Assembly: GCF_016889705.1 (NCBI RefSeq)
Contig: NZ_CP069526.1
Location: 7,964,001-8,028,000 of the forward strand
Source: Amycolatopsis sp. FDAARGOS 1241
GTDB lineage: Bacteria > Actinomycetota > Actinomycetes > Mycobacteriales > Pseudonocardiaceae
Length of the DNA: 64,000 nt
Reading direction: 5' to 3'
Shown: piece by piece, positions 33,370 through 42,393 of the stretch
Layout of the letters: each line of letters begins with the position of its first letter
Position numbering within the stretch: position 1 is the stretch's first letter
The notes under the pieces: generated by a model
Told to the model about the DNA's origin: nothing
Seen by the model: only the letters and a program-made list of their open reading frames with translations
Databases searched by the model: none
Translations under genes and position numbers: made by a program

Positions 33370-34896
33370 TCAGTCGGCGCCGAGGGTCACGTCGACCACG
33401 AGCAACGCGCCGTCGCGGGCGAGCTGCACGGGCACGACTTCACCGACGTTGTGGTTGCGCACGGCCACGGTCAGCTCCGCGGAATCGCGCACGAGTTGGT
33501 CGCCGACCTTCGTGATCACGTCGCCCTCCTTGATCCCGGCCGCGGCGGCGGGACCTCCTGGTTCGACGTTCTTCACCTGCGCGCCCATCGTGGTCGAGCC
33601 CGCGACAGTGGTGGAGGCGTTGATGCCGATGTCGGCGTGGGCCACCTTGCCGTCTTTGATCAGCGCCTTCGCGATCTTCATCGCGTAGTCGCTCGGGATG
33701 GCGAAGCCGATGCCGATGCTGCCCCCGTCGGCGCTCGACGAGCGGATGGACGAGTTGATGCCCACCAAGGCACCCGTGGAGTCGACGAGCGCGCCGCCGG
33801 AGTTGCCGTGGTTGATCGCGGCGTCGGTCTGGATGGCCGCGTACGTCACGGGCGGCTGGCCGCTGTCGCCGCCGGCGGTGATGGGCCGGTTGAGGGCGCT
33901 GACGATGCCCGACGTCACGGAGTTCTGCAGCGCCAGCGGCGAACCGACGGCGATCACGGCGTCGCCCACCTGCAGGTCCGACGACTTGCCGATCTGCATC
34001 ACCACGGGGTTGGTCACGTTGACCTTCACCACGGCGAGGTCGGTCTTCTGGTCGGAGCCGACGATCTTGGCCTCGGTTCGCGTGCCGTCGTTGAAGATCG
34101 CGGTGACCTTCACGGTCGGGTCGGCGACGGCGGTCGTGACCACGTGCTCGTTGGTGAGGATGTAGCCCTGCGGGTCGATCATCACGCCGGAGCCCTGCTC
34201 ACCGGAGTCCGCGCCCGGCTTGAACACCTCCAGCGACACGACCGCGGGTGACACGCGCCGCGCGATGTCCGCGATCGAGCCCGGTGGGCGCTCCTTCGCC
34301 GCTTCGGCTTCGGAGATCGTGGCGCTGCCGGTGAGCGCCGAACCGGTGTCGGCGATCCACCAGCCCACGAGCCCGCCGACCGCGCCCACGAGCAGCGCGA
34401 CGACGCCGAGCAGCGCCAGTGCCCGCGGCTTCACGCGACGGCCGAACAGGACCTCCGGCAGGCTCAGCAGTGCGCCCGACGGCCGGTCACCCGGCTTGTC
34501 CTCGTCCTCGGCCGCCACGGCCGGGCCGGCCAGCACCGCGCCGGCGGTGGGGTCGCGCCACGGGTCGCGCGGGTCCGTCCACAGGGGATCCTCGCGCGGG
34601 GGCGGCTCACCGGTCGCTTCGCGCGGCCGCTCCAGCACGACGTCCTCGGCACCCGGCGGACGGCGGAAGGCCTCCGCGAGCGATTCGGGCGTCGGCGGCG
34701 CGAGTTCGAGGTTGCGGCTGCCGTTGGGTGCCGGGGTGTAGAGCTTGTCGAACGCGCCCTCGACGCCGCTCGGCCGGCCGAACACCGCTTCCTGCGCCGG
34801 ATCCACCGCCGGGCGGTCGAGCGGCCGGGGACCCAGCCGGTCGTCGCCCGCGGCGGGGGGCTGTGCGGAGTTCGCGTTCGGCTGCTCGGTCATCAT
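33370..34896 (-). CDS. htrA: HtrA/DegP-like S1C serine protease
   Basis: A 508-residue membrane-anchored protease. A Pro-rich cytoplasmic region (1-155) precedes a transmembrane helix (159-181), a trypsin-like domain with H251 in TNEHVV, D286 in KTDLAVV and S366 in HGNSGGALVD, and a C-terminal PDZ domain (about 415-505). It degrades or refolds misfolded envelope proteins and is part of the SigE envelope-stress module. Two adjacent ATGs (34896, 34893) follow GGGGA. rseA lies upstream on the same strand, separated by a strong hairpin. Confidence 0.95.
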   Translation of the reverse strand: MMTEQPNANSAQPPAAGDDRLGPRPLDRPAVDPAQEAVFGRPSGVEGAFDKLYTPAPNGSRNLELAPPTPESLAEAFRRPPGAEDVVLERPREATGEPPPREDPLWTDPRDPWRDPTAGAVLAGPAVAAEDEDKPGDRPSGALLSLPEVLFGRRVKPRALALLGVVALLVGAVGGLVGWWIADTGSALTGSATISEAEAAKERPPGSIADIARRVSPAVVSLEVFKPGADSGEQGSGVMIDPQGYILTNEHVVTTAVADPTVKVTAIFNDGTRTEAKIVGSDQKTDLAVVKVNVTNPVVMQIGKSSDLQVGDAVIAVGSPLALQNSVTSGIVSALNRPITAGGDSGQPPVTYAAIQTDAAINHGNSGGALVDSTGALVGINSSIRSSSADGGSIGIGFAIPSDYAMKIAKALIKDGKVAHADIGINASTTVAGSTTMGAQVKNVEPGGPAAAAGIKEGDVITKVGDQLVRDSAELTVAVRNHNVGEVVPVQLARDGALLVVDVTLGAD

Positions 34897-35009
34897 TCCC
34901 CGGGGCTGAGATCAGGTGGCTGGGCGTGACGATACCCAAGCCTCGACGTCCGAGTGTGCCCAGACGACGGTGAAATGGCTGTTGCCCACCGCGTTCGGGC
35001 GTCAACCGA

Positions 35010-35044
35010 ACCGCACCACGGCCTCCCTCTCGCGCCGTGGTGCG
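35010..35044 (-). terminator. Perfect 12-bp hairpin between rseA and htrA
   Basis: CCGCACCACGGC (35010-35021) and GCCGTGGTGCGG (35033-35044) are exact inverted complements around an 11-nt loop. It lies just after the rseA stop. It lacks a long T-tract and could attenuate rather than end sigE-rseA transcription before htrA, or stabilise a processed mRNA. Confidence 0.7.
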
Positions 35045-35049
35045 GTGGC

Positions 35050-35742
35050 TCAGCGGGCCGGTGCCGGCGACAGGCGCTCGTCGTCGACCGGCGTGACGGC
35101 CGGCCTCGTCGGCTCGGTGGGCGACGTGGACACGGTCGGCTCCGATCGCGGCACGGCCATCTGCGCGGGCAGCAGGTTCGCGTTGGGCTGCGGGACGTTG
35201 CCGGAGTCGCCGGCGCCCTCGCCGTTGTCGGCCGACGTGCCGACCAGGGCCAGCGCGCTCAGCACCAGCCCGGACACGACCACGCCGGCGCCCTGGGCCG
35301 CGCGCTTACGGGTGAGGGTGAAGCGGCCGCCGCCGAGCACGTGGGGCGAGTGCCCGAGCGGCGTGGACGATCCCAACGGCGGCGGACCTCCGAGCACTCC
35401 CGCCTCGCGCAGGCCGGCCACGCGGTCCGGGCGCTGGATGGCGACGAGCTGGCCGTCGGCCGTCACGGCCAGGTTGTCCGGGGCGCCCGGCAGGTCGGTG
35501 TGGTCCGGGATCGAGCGCAGGCTGGCCAGGAAACCGTCGGACATCGACGGCGCGCCCGCGTGGCGGACGGCCTCGACGGCTTGCCGCTGGGCGGACACCT
35601 CGGCCGCGCACATCCCGCAGCGGGCCAGGTGCGCCGTCGCGCGGTCGTGCGCGCCCGGCGAAAGCTCGCCGTCGACGAGTGCGACCACGACATCCGGCAA
35701 CAAGTGCGACTCGGAAAGGCCCCAACCTCGCGCAGCGGTCAT
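35050..35742 (-). CDS. rseA: Zinc anti-sigma factor RseA
   Basis: A 230-residue membrane-anchored anti-sigma factor. The zinc anti-sigma motif HLARCGMC (H38, C42, C45, with H32 just before) lies in a helical N-terminal domain; a transmembrane helix is at about 151-168, followed by a Pro/Thr-rich external tail. It would hold SigE at the membrane until stress. The ATG at 35742 overlaps the sigE stop (ATGA), which gives coupled synthesis of sigma and anti-sigma. Confidence 0.92.
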   Translation of the reverse strand: MTAARGWGLSESHLLPDVVVALVDGELSPGAHDRATAHLARCGMCAAEVSAQRQAVEAVRHAGAPSMSDGFLASLRSIPDHTDLPGAPDNLAVTADGQLVAIQRPDRVAGLREAGVLGGPPPLGSSTPLGHSPHVLGGGRFTLTRKRAAQGAGVVVSGLVLSALALVGTSADNGEGAGDSGNVPQPNANLLPAQMAVPRSEPTVSTSPTEPTRPAVTPVDDERLSPAPAR

Positions 35743-36353
35743 ACCGACACCTTCGCAGTCTCGTCGCGCAGCGCCCGGCGCCGCTCGAGCGAAGCCCGCA
35801 AGGCCTGGCGGCCGCGGTGGATGCGGCTGCGGACGGTGCCGAGCTTGACACCGAGCGTCGCGCCGATCTCCTCGTAGGACAAGCCTTCGACGTCGCACAG
35901 AACCACGGCGGCCCGGAACTCCGGCGGCAGCTCGTCGAGCGCCGCCTGCAGGTCGGGGTCGAGGTGGGTGTCGCTGTAGACCTGCTCGGGGCTCGGGTCG
36001 TCGCCGACGATGCGGTCGGTGTCCTCCGGCAGCCCTTCCATGCGCACGCGCGAACGGCGGCGCGCCATGTCGAGGAACAGGTTCGTGGTGATGCGGTGCA
36101 GCCAGCCCTCGAAGGTGCCCGGCTTGTACGACGCGAGCGAGCGGAAGACGCGGATGAACGTCTCCTGCGTGAGGTCCTCGGCGTCGTGGGTGTTACCGGT
36201 CAGGCGGTAGGCCAGCCGGTAGACGCGGTCGGCGTGCTCGCGCACGACCTCGTCCCAGGACGGCGGCGTCCAAGCCGCTTCGCCCGAGTCCACGGTGACC
36301 GGCTCCGGCTCGGTCGTGTCGGCGTTCTGCATCAGGGGAGCAGGCACCTCCAT
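35739..36353 (-). CDS. sigE: ECF sigma factor SigE (envelope stress)
   Basis: A 204-residue ECF sigma factor. Region 2 ([50 protein letters not shown]; about 35-105) and region 4 ([37 protein letters not shown]; about 140-190) are intact. The ATG at 36353 follows GAGGAGACACG; the frame extends upstream through the promoter. Context (O-methyltransferase divergent upstream; rseA, htrA, tatB downstream) matches sigE of M. tuberculosis. A matching ECF promoter upstream suggests autoregulation. Confidence 0.94.
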   Translation of the reverse strand: MEVPAPLMQNADTTEPEPVTVDSGEAAWTPPSWDEVVREHADRVYRLAYRLTGNTHDAEDLTQETFIRVFRSLASYKPGTFEGWLHRITTNLFLDMARRRSRVRMEGLPEDTDRIVGDDPSPEQVYSDTHLDPDLQAALDELPPEFRAAVVLCDVEGLSYEEIGATLGVKLGTVRSRIHRGRQALRASLERRRALRDETAKVSV

Positions 36354-36380
36354 CAGCGTGTCTCCTCTTCTGCTTCGGCC

Positions 36381-36407
36381 AACGCTACTCGGGAGCACGG
36401 TGTTCCC
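36381..36407 (-). promoter_or_regulatory. ECF-type promoter of sigE (probable autoregulation)
   Basis: On the minus strand GGGAAC (36407-36402), a 17-nt spacer and CGTT (36384-36381) match the actinobacterial SigE-class consensus GGAAC-N16/17-CGTT. It ends 27 nt before the chosen sigE ATG. Confidence 0.65.
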
Positions 36408-36545
36408 GTGCGCTCGAGACCCAAGTCTGTCCGGCCTCCTTATGGTTCTGGTGAGACGCGTCTGAGAACAGGCTGAGAAGTTATTTCGGCGGGCTTACCA
36501 GGGAGCCTTCGCGGTTTTGTCGACACCCAACGCTAACCTTCGCGC

Positions 36546-37199
36546 GTGAGTTCCGGGACGCATGCGGCCTCGGCGGCCGAGCCGGTCGGCGCGGAGTACG
36601 TCGACGGGTACCTTCCCGACGACGAAGTACTGGCCGCGGCGCGGGCGCGCGCGGCCGATCTGGGCTGCCACCCGCTGGCCGCGGGAGCGGGCGCGACCTT
36701 GCGTTTCCTCGCCGCGACGCTGGGCGCGCGGGCCGTGGTCGAGGTCGGTACGGGCGTCGGCGTGAGCGGGCTGCACCTGCTGCGCGGGATGGCCCCCGAC
36801 GGCGTGCTGACGTCGATCGACCTCGAGCCCGAGTACCAGCGGGCGGCCCGCAAGACGTTCCTCGAGGCCGGCATCCCGCCGGGGCGCACGCGGCTCATCG
36901 TCGGCCGTGCGCTCGACGTGCTGCCACGGCTCACGCCCGGCGGCTACGACCTGGTGTTCATCGACGCGACCCGCATCGAGTTCCCCAGCTACTACGAGAA
37001 GGGGGTCTCGCTGCTGCGCCGCGGCGGCATCATCGCCTTCCACAACGTGCTGGCCGGCGGCCGGGTCGCCGACCCCTCGCGCCGTGATCCCGAAACGCTG
37101 GCCCTGCGGGAGGTCGCGCGGGCCATGCGGGAGGACGAACGCCTGGTCCCGGCCCTGCTGCCGGTGGGCGGCGGGCTGCTGGTCGCGGCGGTCGGCTGA
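36546..37199 (+). CDS. Class I SAM-dependent O-methyltransferase (Rv1220c type)
   Basis: A 217-residue protein of the catechol O-methyltransferase-like family. SAM motif VVEVGTGVGVSGLHLL is near residue 65, DLEPEYQRAARKTF near 98 binds the ribose, and DLVFIDATRIEFPSYYE near 138 and HNVLAGGRV supply metal/active-site Asp and Asn. The substrate is unknown. It is divergent from sigE, as in M. tuberculosis. The GTG at 36546 is the only sensible start. Confidence 0.92.
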   Translation: MSSGTHAASAAEPVGAEYVDGYLPDDEVLAAARARAADLGCHPLAAGAGATLRFLAATLGARAVVEVGTGVGVSGLHLLRGMAPDGVLTSIDLEPEYQRAARKTFLEAGIPPGRTRLIVGRALDVLPRLTPGGYDLVFIDATRIEFPSYYEKGVSLLRRGGIIAFHNVLAGGRVADPSRRDPETLALREVARAMREDERLVPALLPVGGGLLVAAVG

Positions 37200-37227
37200 T
37201 CGCCTTGCCCGTGGTCGTGCCCCGCGG

Positions 37228-38415
37228 TCAGGAGTGCGCCAGCTCGCGCGGGCGCGCCCGGACCGCGGTGCCGGCCCCGACGGCGACCGCGGCGAGCGTG
37301 AGCCACACCGCCACGGCGACGATCAGCCAGGCCCAGCCCGCCGTGCCGTAGATGACCGCGCCGACGGCGCCGCCGATGCTGCTGCCGAGGTAGTAGAGCA
37401 GCGTGTAGAGACCGCCGGTCTGACCGCGCGCGTTCTCGGGCGCCTCGGCGGCGGCCCAGCTGTTCGCGATGGCGTGGGTGGCGAAGAACGAACAGGTCAG
37501 GAGCACGAAACCCAGGGCGAACAGGAGCACGGAGTCCGGGATCGTCAGCGCTCCCCCGACGGCCATGGCCAGCAGCGCGCCGAGGATCGCCCTCCGGCGG
37601 CCGACGCGGGCGCACAGGCGGCTGGCCAGCGCCGAGGAGACGGAGCCCAGCGCGTAGGCGAGGAACACCAGCGACGCGAGGGCTTCGGACAGGTGCAGCT
37701 CCCCGGTGAGCCGGAAGCCCGCGGCGTTGTAGAGCGCGACGAACGAGCCCATGGCCAGCAGTGCGACCGCGTACTGGGCGAGCAACACGGGCTTGCGCAC
37801 GGCGTGGAGCACGCCGACGCAGACGTCGCGCACGTGCTGTCGCGGTTCCTCCGCCGCCCGGTGGCTCGGCGGCAGGGTGACGACCGTGACGATCGCGCAG
37901 ACCAGCGAGATCCCGGCGACCACGTACAGGGCGCCCCGCCAGCCGAACGGACCGGCGGTGAAGCCCGTCGCGAGCCGGCCGGTCATGCCGCCGATGGAGT
38001 TGCCGGCGATCATCGCCCCCACCGCGGCCGCGACGCCGACCTTGCCGAGCCGTTCGACCAGGTAGGCGGTGGCCACGCCCGGGAAGCCCGCGATCGCGAC
38101 GCCCTGGATCGCGCGCAGCACCAGCATCAGGGAGTACGAGGGGATCAACGGCAGCAGGAGCCCCAGCACGGCCGACACGATGACCGACGTCAGGATCACC
38201 GCCCGGCGCCCGACCACTTCCGACAGCGCCGCGATGGGGAGCACGGAGATCGCCAGCGCACCCGTCGCCACGCTCACCGCCAGCGACGCGCCACCCGGGT
38301 CGAGGTGGTACTGCTGCGCCAGCTGCGGCAGCACGGCCTGCGGCGCGTAGAGCAGCGCGAACGAGGTGAAGCCGGCCGCCGTGACGGCGACCTTCACACG
38401 AGCGGTGGTGGTCAC
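37228..38415 (-). CDS. MFS transporter (YnfM/AraJ-like)
   Basis: A 395-residue protein with 12 predicted helices and the MFS loop motif ALSEVVGRRAVI after helix 2 and a second copy LCARVGRRRAILG after helix 8. It is similar in layout to the YnfM group of drug or metabolite exporters; the substrate cannot be read. It is divergent from a LysR regulator with a 64-bp spacer holding repeated ATACGG-type half sites, so it is probably controlled by that regulator. Confidence 0.9.
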   Translation of the reverse strand: MTTTARVKVAVTAAGFTSFALLYAPQAVLPQLAQQYHLDPGGASLAVSVATGALAISVLPIAALSEVVGRRAVILTSVIVSAVLGLLLPLIPSYSLMLVLRAIQGVAIAGFPGVATAYLVERLGKVGVAAAVGAMIAGNSIGGMTGRLATGFTAGPFGWRGALYVVAGISLVCAIVTVVTLPPSHRAAEEPRQHVRDVCVGVLHAVRKPVLLAQYAVALLAMGSFVALYNAAGFRLTGELHLSEALASLVFLAYALGSVSSALASRLCARVGRRRAILGALLAMAVGGALTIPDSVLLFALGFVLLTCSFFATHAIANSWAAAEAPENARGQTGGLYTLLYYLGSSIGGAVGAVIYGTAGWAWLIVAVAVWLTLAAVAVGAGTAVRARPRELAHS

Positions 38416-38429
38416 GTACGCCGAAGCTA

Positions 38430-38478
38430 AGGAACGCTAACCAATACGTCCAATACGGTAGTGCGCGATAATCCATAC
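38430..38478. promoter_or_regulatory. Divergent MFS/LysR promoter region with repeated half sites
   Basis: CCAATACG and CCAATACGG are direct repeats 10 bp apart, and ATACGGTA followed 15 bp later by TACCGT forms an interrupted inverted repeat. This suits LysR-type T-N11-A sites and lies in the 64-bp spacer between the two start codons. Confidence 0.45.
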
Positions 38479-38479
38479 C

Positions 38480-39385
38480 GTGCCGTATGAAACTCTGACT
38501 TCCCAGCTCGCGCCCCACCTGCAGCTCCTGGCGACGCTGCGGAGCACGAGGAACGTCACACGCACAGCCGAGCTGCTCGGGGTGCCGCAGCCCACAGTCA
38601 GCCGGAGGCTCGCGGCGCTGAGTGAGTCGCTGGGGGCGCCGCTGACGGTGCCGGACGGCCGGGGGATCCGGCTGACGCGGGCAGCCGAGTTGCTGGCCGA
38701 GGCAGCGGAGCGCGCGCTGATCGCGGTGGACGCCGGCGCGCGGCTCGCGCGGGAAGAGATCGAACCGGACAGCGGGCGGGTGGTGCTGGGGTTCCTGCAC
38801 CTGCTGGGGCGGTCACTGGTGCCGGCGCTGCTGCGCGACTACCGGGCGGTCGCGCCGAGGGCGCGATTCACGCTGGTGCAGGGATCACGGCAGGAGATGG
38901 TGGACCGGCTGGCCGAAGGGCAGCTGGATCTGGCGTTGCTCGCGCCGGTGCCGGACGAGCCCGGGTTCGAGACGGCGGTGCTGGCGAGGCAGCCGATCTT
39001 GCTGTCAGTGCCGGCTGGGCACCGGCTGGCCGGCCGGCACGGGGTGCGGATGGAGGAGCTGGCCGGGGAGGAATTCGTGTTGCTGGAGCCCGGGTACGGG
39101 TTGCGGCGGATCACGGACGAGTTGTGTGCGGCGGCGGGGTTCGAGCCGAGGATCGCGTTCGAGGGGCAGGAATCGGACACGGTGCGGGGGTTGGTGGCGG
39201 CTGGGTTGGGGGTGGCGTTGTTGCCGCATTTCGAGCCGGGGGCGCCGGCTGGGGTGGCGGAGGTGCCGATTGTGCCGCCGGTGGGCAGGACGATCGGGTT
39301 GGCTTGGCGGAGGGGGGAGCCGGTGTCGAGGAGTGTGGGGGAGTTTCGGGAGTTTGTGCTGGGGAGGAGTTCGGGGAGGGTGTGA
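38480..39385 (+). CDS. LysR family transcriptional regulator
   Basis: A 301-residue protein. The N-terminal winged helix-turn-helix (LATLRSTRNVTRTAELLGVPQPTVSRRLAAL, about 13-43) is followed by a LysR substrate-binding domain (LGFLHLLGRSLVPALLRDYR onward). It is divergent from the MFS exporter. The GTG start is set by the short spacer. Codon use changes along the gene: in the 3' half nearly all third positions are G, continuing into a strongly G-rich stretch past the stop. Confidence 0.92.
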   Translation: MPYETLTSQLAPHLQLLATLRSTRNVTRTAELLGVPQPTVSRRLAALSESLGAPLTVPDGRGIRLTRAAELLAEAAERALIAVDAGARLAREEIEPDSGRVVLGFLHLLGRSLVPALLRDYRAVAPRARFTLVQGSRQEMVDRLAEGQLDLALLAPVPDEPGFETAVLARQPILLSVPAGHRLAGRHGVRMEELAGEEFVLLEPGYGLRRITDELCAAAGFEPRIAFEGQESDTVRGLVAAGLGVALLPHFEPGAPAGVAEVPIVPPVGRTIGLAWRRGEPVSRSVGEFREFVLGRSSGRV

Positions 39386-39673
39386 GGGGTTTCGGGTTGG
39401 GGGTTTTGGGTTGGGGCCTGGTGTTGTGGTTGGGATGTGGGCCCTCGCGGGGGCGCGTTGGGGGGCGTTGGGGGATGCGGGCCCTCGCGGGGCGTATGCA
39501 CCCCGAAGCGCGAGTGTGACTACGGGGCTTCGGATCGAGGTGCCGGGCGGGGACTGGGTGCAGGACTATCTGCGTGGTTGGGCGGCGGTTTCGTAGCGCG
39601 GTGCGTCGCCTTGGGTGGGTGGTCGTTCGGGAGCCGGGTTGCCTGGCTCGTCGGGTTGGGCTGGGGGGTGTGG
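39386..39673. repeat. G-rich strand-asymmetric spacer with direct repeats
   Basis: The plus strand has a run of G-tracts at 39378-39416 (GGG, GGGG, GGG, GGGGG, GGG, GGGG with 2-5 nt loops) that fits a G-quadruplex pattern. GGGCCCTCGCGGGG occurs twice 40 bp apart (about 39438 and 39478). A 26-codon ORF at 39516-39596 (MTTGLRIEVPGGDW...) has no recognisable relative and may be a gene fragment. Nothing else is seen. Confidence 0.55.
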
Positions 39674-41098
39674 TCAGGTGGTGAAGGAGGCGGCTAGTTC
39701 GACCAGGGTGCGGGCGGCGAAGCCGGAGGCGCCGGGGACGATGTCGTCGTAGGTTTTGTCGGCGCGGGCGGGGCCGGCGATGTCCAGGTGGGCCCACGGG
39801 AGGCCGGCGGTGAACTCGCGGAGGAACAGCGCGGCCATGATGCCGCCGGGGCCGCCGGGGGCCTGGCGGACGTCGCCGAGTTCGCCTTCGACGCCGGTGG
39901 CGTAGTCGTCGACCAGCGGCATGCGCCACCAGGCTTCCCCGACGCGCGCGCCGGCTTCGAGGACGCGGGTGGCGAGGGCGTCGTCGGTGGCGAAGAGTCC
40001 GCCGGTGCGCAGGCCGAGGGAGACCTTCATGGCGCCGGTCAGGGTGGCGGCGTCGACGACGAAGTCCGGCTTGTGCTTTTCGATACCGTAGGCCAGCGCG
40101 TCGGCCATGACCATGCGGCCCTCGGCGTCCGTGTTGCCGACTTCGGTGGTGCGGCCGCCGTAGTGGCGCACGATGTCGCCCCGGCGGTACGAACCACCCG
40201 AGACGTGGTTCTCGGCCGCGGGCACCAGCGCGCTGACGCGCACCGGCAGCTTCAACGCGGCGATCGCGCGCACCGCGGAGATCACGGCCGCGCCGCCCGC
40301 CATGTCGGTGCGCATGAGGTGCATGCCATCGGCCGGCTTGATCGAGAGGCCGCCCGTGTCGAACGTGATGCCCTTGCCCACGAACAGCACGTGGGTCTTC
40401 GCGCCGCGCGGACGGTACTCCAGTTCGATCAGCCGCGGCGGCGACACCGAGCCGCCGCCCACGGCGAGCACGCCGCCGAACCCGTTGTCGGCGAGCCACT
40501 TCTCGTCCCGCACGGTCACGGTCACCGCGGCCGAGCCGACGACCTTCGCCGCGGTGTTCGCGAGCCACGCCGGGTTCTTGACGTTCGAGGGCGTGTTGGC
40601 CAGATCGCGCGTCAGCGCCGCGGCGGCGGCCAGCTCACGCACGCGCGCGACCTCGTCCGCGTACGCCGGCACCGCCCGCCCGTGCCCGGTCACCAGCCGC
40701 ACGGTCTGCAGCGCCGGCTTCGGGTCCTCTGTGGTCACCAGGAACCGGTAGCCGCCCAGGAACAGGCCCATCGCCAGCTCGCCGACCTGCGCCGCGGTGA
40801 CGTCTTCGGGCAGCTCGACCTGCACGGCCTTCGCCGGCTCGTCCACAGAGGTCACTGCCCGCGCCACGGCCGCGCCCGCCCGCCGGAACTCGCGCGGCTC
40901 CCCGTCGCCGATCCCGGCGACCCAGCCGCCGGCCGGCACCTGCTGCACGTCGCCGGCCTTGCCGGTCGGCTTCACGCCGCCCAGCTCCAGCTCGGCCGAC
41001 TTCAGCGTGAGCACCACGTGCGGCGCCGCGCGCCGGAACGATTCGGCGACCTCGATCTCGGGCAGTTTCGTCGGAACAGGCGGTAGCGAGTTACGCAC
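39674..41098 (-). CDS. pepA: Leucyl aminopeptidase (M17)
   Basis: A 474-residue M17 zinc aminopeptidase. An N-terminal regulatory domain (1-160) is followed by the catalytic domain with VGKGITFDTGGLSIK (metal/catalytic Lys, near 255), MRTDMAGGAA and the family signature NTDAEGRMVMADAL (near 335). It removes N-terminal residues from peptides in the cytoplasm. GTG at 41098 is preferred, with GAAGG upstream; a TTG at 41107 is an alternative. The 3' end lies in the G-skewed patch, so its late codons are C-ending on the coding strand. Confidence 0.93.
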   Translation of the reverse strand: MRNSLPPVPTKLPEIEVAESFRRAAPHVVLTLKSAELELGGVKPTGKAGDVQQVPAGGWVAGIGDGEPREFRRAGAAVARAVTSVDEPAKAVQVELPEDVTAAQVGELAMGLFLGGYRFLVTTEDPKPALQTVRLVTGHGRAVPAYADEVARVRELAAAAALTRDLANTPSNVKNPAWLANTAAKVVGSAAVTVTVRDEKWLADNGFGGVLAVGGGSVSPPRLIELEYRPRGAKTHVLFVGKGITFDTGGLSIKPADGMHLMRTDMAGGAAVISAVRAIAALKLPVRVSALVPAAENHVSGGSYRRGDIVRHYGGRTTEVGNTDAEGRMVMADALAYGIEKHKPDFVVDAATLTGAMKVSLGLRTGGLFATDDALATRVLEAGARVGEAWWRMPLVDDYATGVEGELGDVRQAPGGPGGIMAALFLREFTAGLPWAHLDIAGPARADKTYDDIVPGASGFAARTLVELAASFTT

Positions 41099-41185
41099 AG
41101 TGAGCAACCTTCGGGCGCAGATGAACCGCGACCCCGGCCTCCAGCAGGAGACCGGGGTGCGAATTGGACAGTGGGAGAGCCGGGA

Positions 41186-41353
41186 TCAGCCGGTGACCTC
41201 CTGCAGTGCCGCGCCGAGGTCCTTCGCTTCTTCCGCGGAGAGCTCGACGACGAGCCGGCCGCCACCTTCCAGTGGCACCCGCATCACGAGGCCCCGTCCC
41301 TCCTTGGTCACTTCGAGGGGACCATCTCCGGTCCGGGGCTTCATGGCCGCCAT
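41186..41353 (-). CDS. DUF3117 family protein (55 aa, Rv1211 type)
   Basis: A 55-residue protein, MAAMKPRTGDGPLEVTKEG to LGAALQEVTG, essentially the whole DUF3117 family, which is highly conserved and nearly invariant in length across actinobacteria. Function unknown. GGAGGGAG precedes the ATG at 41353. It lies between pepA and the divergent enoyl-CoA hydratase gene; in M. tuberculosis the family member neighbours tagA, as it nearly does here. Confidence 0.92.
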   Translation of the reverse strand: MAAMKPRTGDGPLEVTKEGRGLVMRVPLEGGGRLVVELSAEEAKDLGAALQEVTG

Positions 41354-41550
41354 AGCGTGCTCCCTCCGTCTCAACCGGCGCGCCCGGGTCGCGCACTCCC
41401 ATGCCAGCCGGGTCTTGACCCCCATTGTCCCTCATCAGCGGCCGGGCGCGAACGCGGACCGATCATTTGCCGCCACATCGGTGCTGGTATGCGCCACGCG
41501 GTGCTGAAAGACTCGGCGGAACACCCACGATTACGCCAAGAGGAGCACAA

Positions 41551-42345
41551 GTGACCACATCCGACGTCCTCCTGACCGCCGACGCCGACGGCGTGCGCAC
41601 CCTGACCCTGAACCGGCCGGAGGCGTACAACTCGCTGACCGTCGAGCTGAAGGAACGGCTGCTCGCCGAACTGCGGGCCGCGGCCGACGACGCGGACGTG
41701 CGCGCGGTCGTGCTCACCGGCGCGGGCAAGGCGTTCTGCGCCGGTCAGGACCTCAAGGAGCACGTGGGCCTGCTCCAGGCGGGAGACCCGGCGCCGCTGC
41801 ACACGGTGAGCGACCACTACAACCCGATCGTCAAGGCCATCGTCGACATGCCGAAGCCGGTGATCGCCGCCGTCAACGGCACGGCCGCCGGCGCGGGCGC
41901 CGCCTTCGCCTACGCCAGCGACCTGCGGATCGCCGCCGAATCGTCGTCGTTCCTGATGGCCTTCGCCAACGTCGGGCTCGGCCCCGACTCGGGCGCGTCG
42001 TGGACGCTGCAGCGGCTCATCGGCCTCGGCCGCGCCGCCGAGCTGATGCTGCTGGCCCGCACCGTCGACTCCGCCGAGGCGCAGCGCATCGGCCTGGTCG
42101 GGGAGGTCGTGCCCGACGAAGAGCTGGGCGCGCGGGCCCAGGCCGTGGCCGCGAAGCTCGCCGCGGGCCCGACGGTGGCGTACTCGAAGATCAAGCACGT
42201 GCTGTCCGTCGCCGCGCAGTCCTCTCTGGACGACGCGCTCGCGGCCGAGGACGAGGCCCAGACCGCGCTCGGCGCGACCGCGGACCACACGGAGGCCGTG
42301 GAGGCGTTCGTCGGGAAGCGCAAGCCGAACTTCCGGGGCAAGTAG
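41551..42345 (+). CDS. Enoyl-CoA hydratase/isomerase (PaaG-like)
   Basis: A 264-residue crotonase-fold enzyme. The oxyanion hole is formed by AFCAGQDL (61-68) and GTAAGAGAAF (about 109-118). The catalytic region reads GLGPDSGASW, with Asp as in PaaG-type ring-opening isomerases rather than the paired glutamates of classical hydratases. This points to phenylacetate-type or other isomerase chemistry, but no paa genes are nearby. The GTG at 41551 follows AGAGGAG. Confidence 0.87.
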   Translation: MTTSDVLLTADADGVRTLTLNRPEAYNSLTVELKERLLAELRAAADDADVRAVVLTGAGKAFCAGQDLKEHVGLLQAGDPAPLHTVSDHYNPIVKAIVDMPKPVIAAVNGTAAGAGAAFAYASDLRIAAESSSFLMAFANVGLGPDSGASWTLQRLIGLGRAAELMLLARTVDSAEAQRIGLVGEVVPDEELGARAQAVAAKLAAGPTVAYSKIKHVLSVAAQSSLDDALAAEDEAQTALGATADHTEAVEAFVGKRKPNFRGK

Positions 42346-42352
42346 CCGCGCA

Positions 42353-42393
42353 GGGCTGCTTCCGGCCGGGCTCAGCCCGCCCGGAAGCAGCCC
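42353..42393. terminator. Long hairpin at the convergent hydratase/tag ends
   Basis: GGGCTGCTTCCGG (42353-42365) pairs perfectly with CCGGAAGCAGCCC (42381-42393), with a further inner CGGGCT/AGCCCG stem. The right arm and loop lie inside the last codons of tag, so the terminator and coding sequence are superimposed. Confidence 0.75.

Noticed and set aside
36992..38800. 602-codon minus-strand frame overlapping the MFS gene in another phase
   Set aside because: It is Arg/Gly-rich with no domain. The MFS protein in the other phase has twelve helices and loop motifs.
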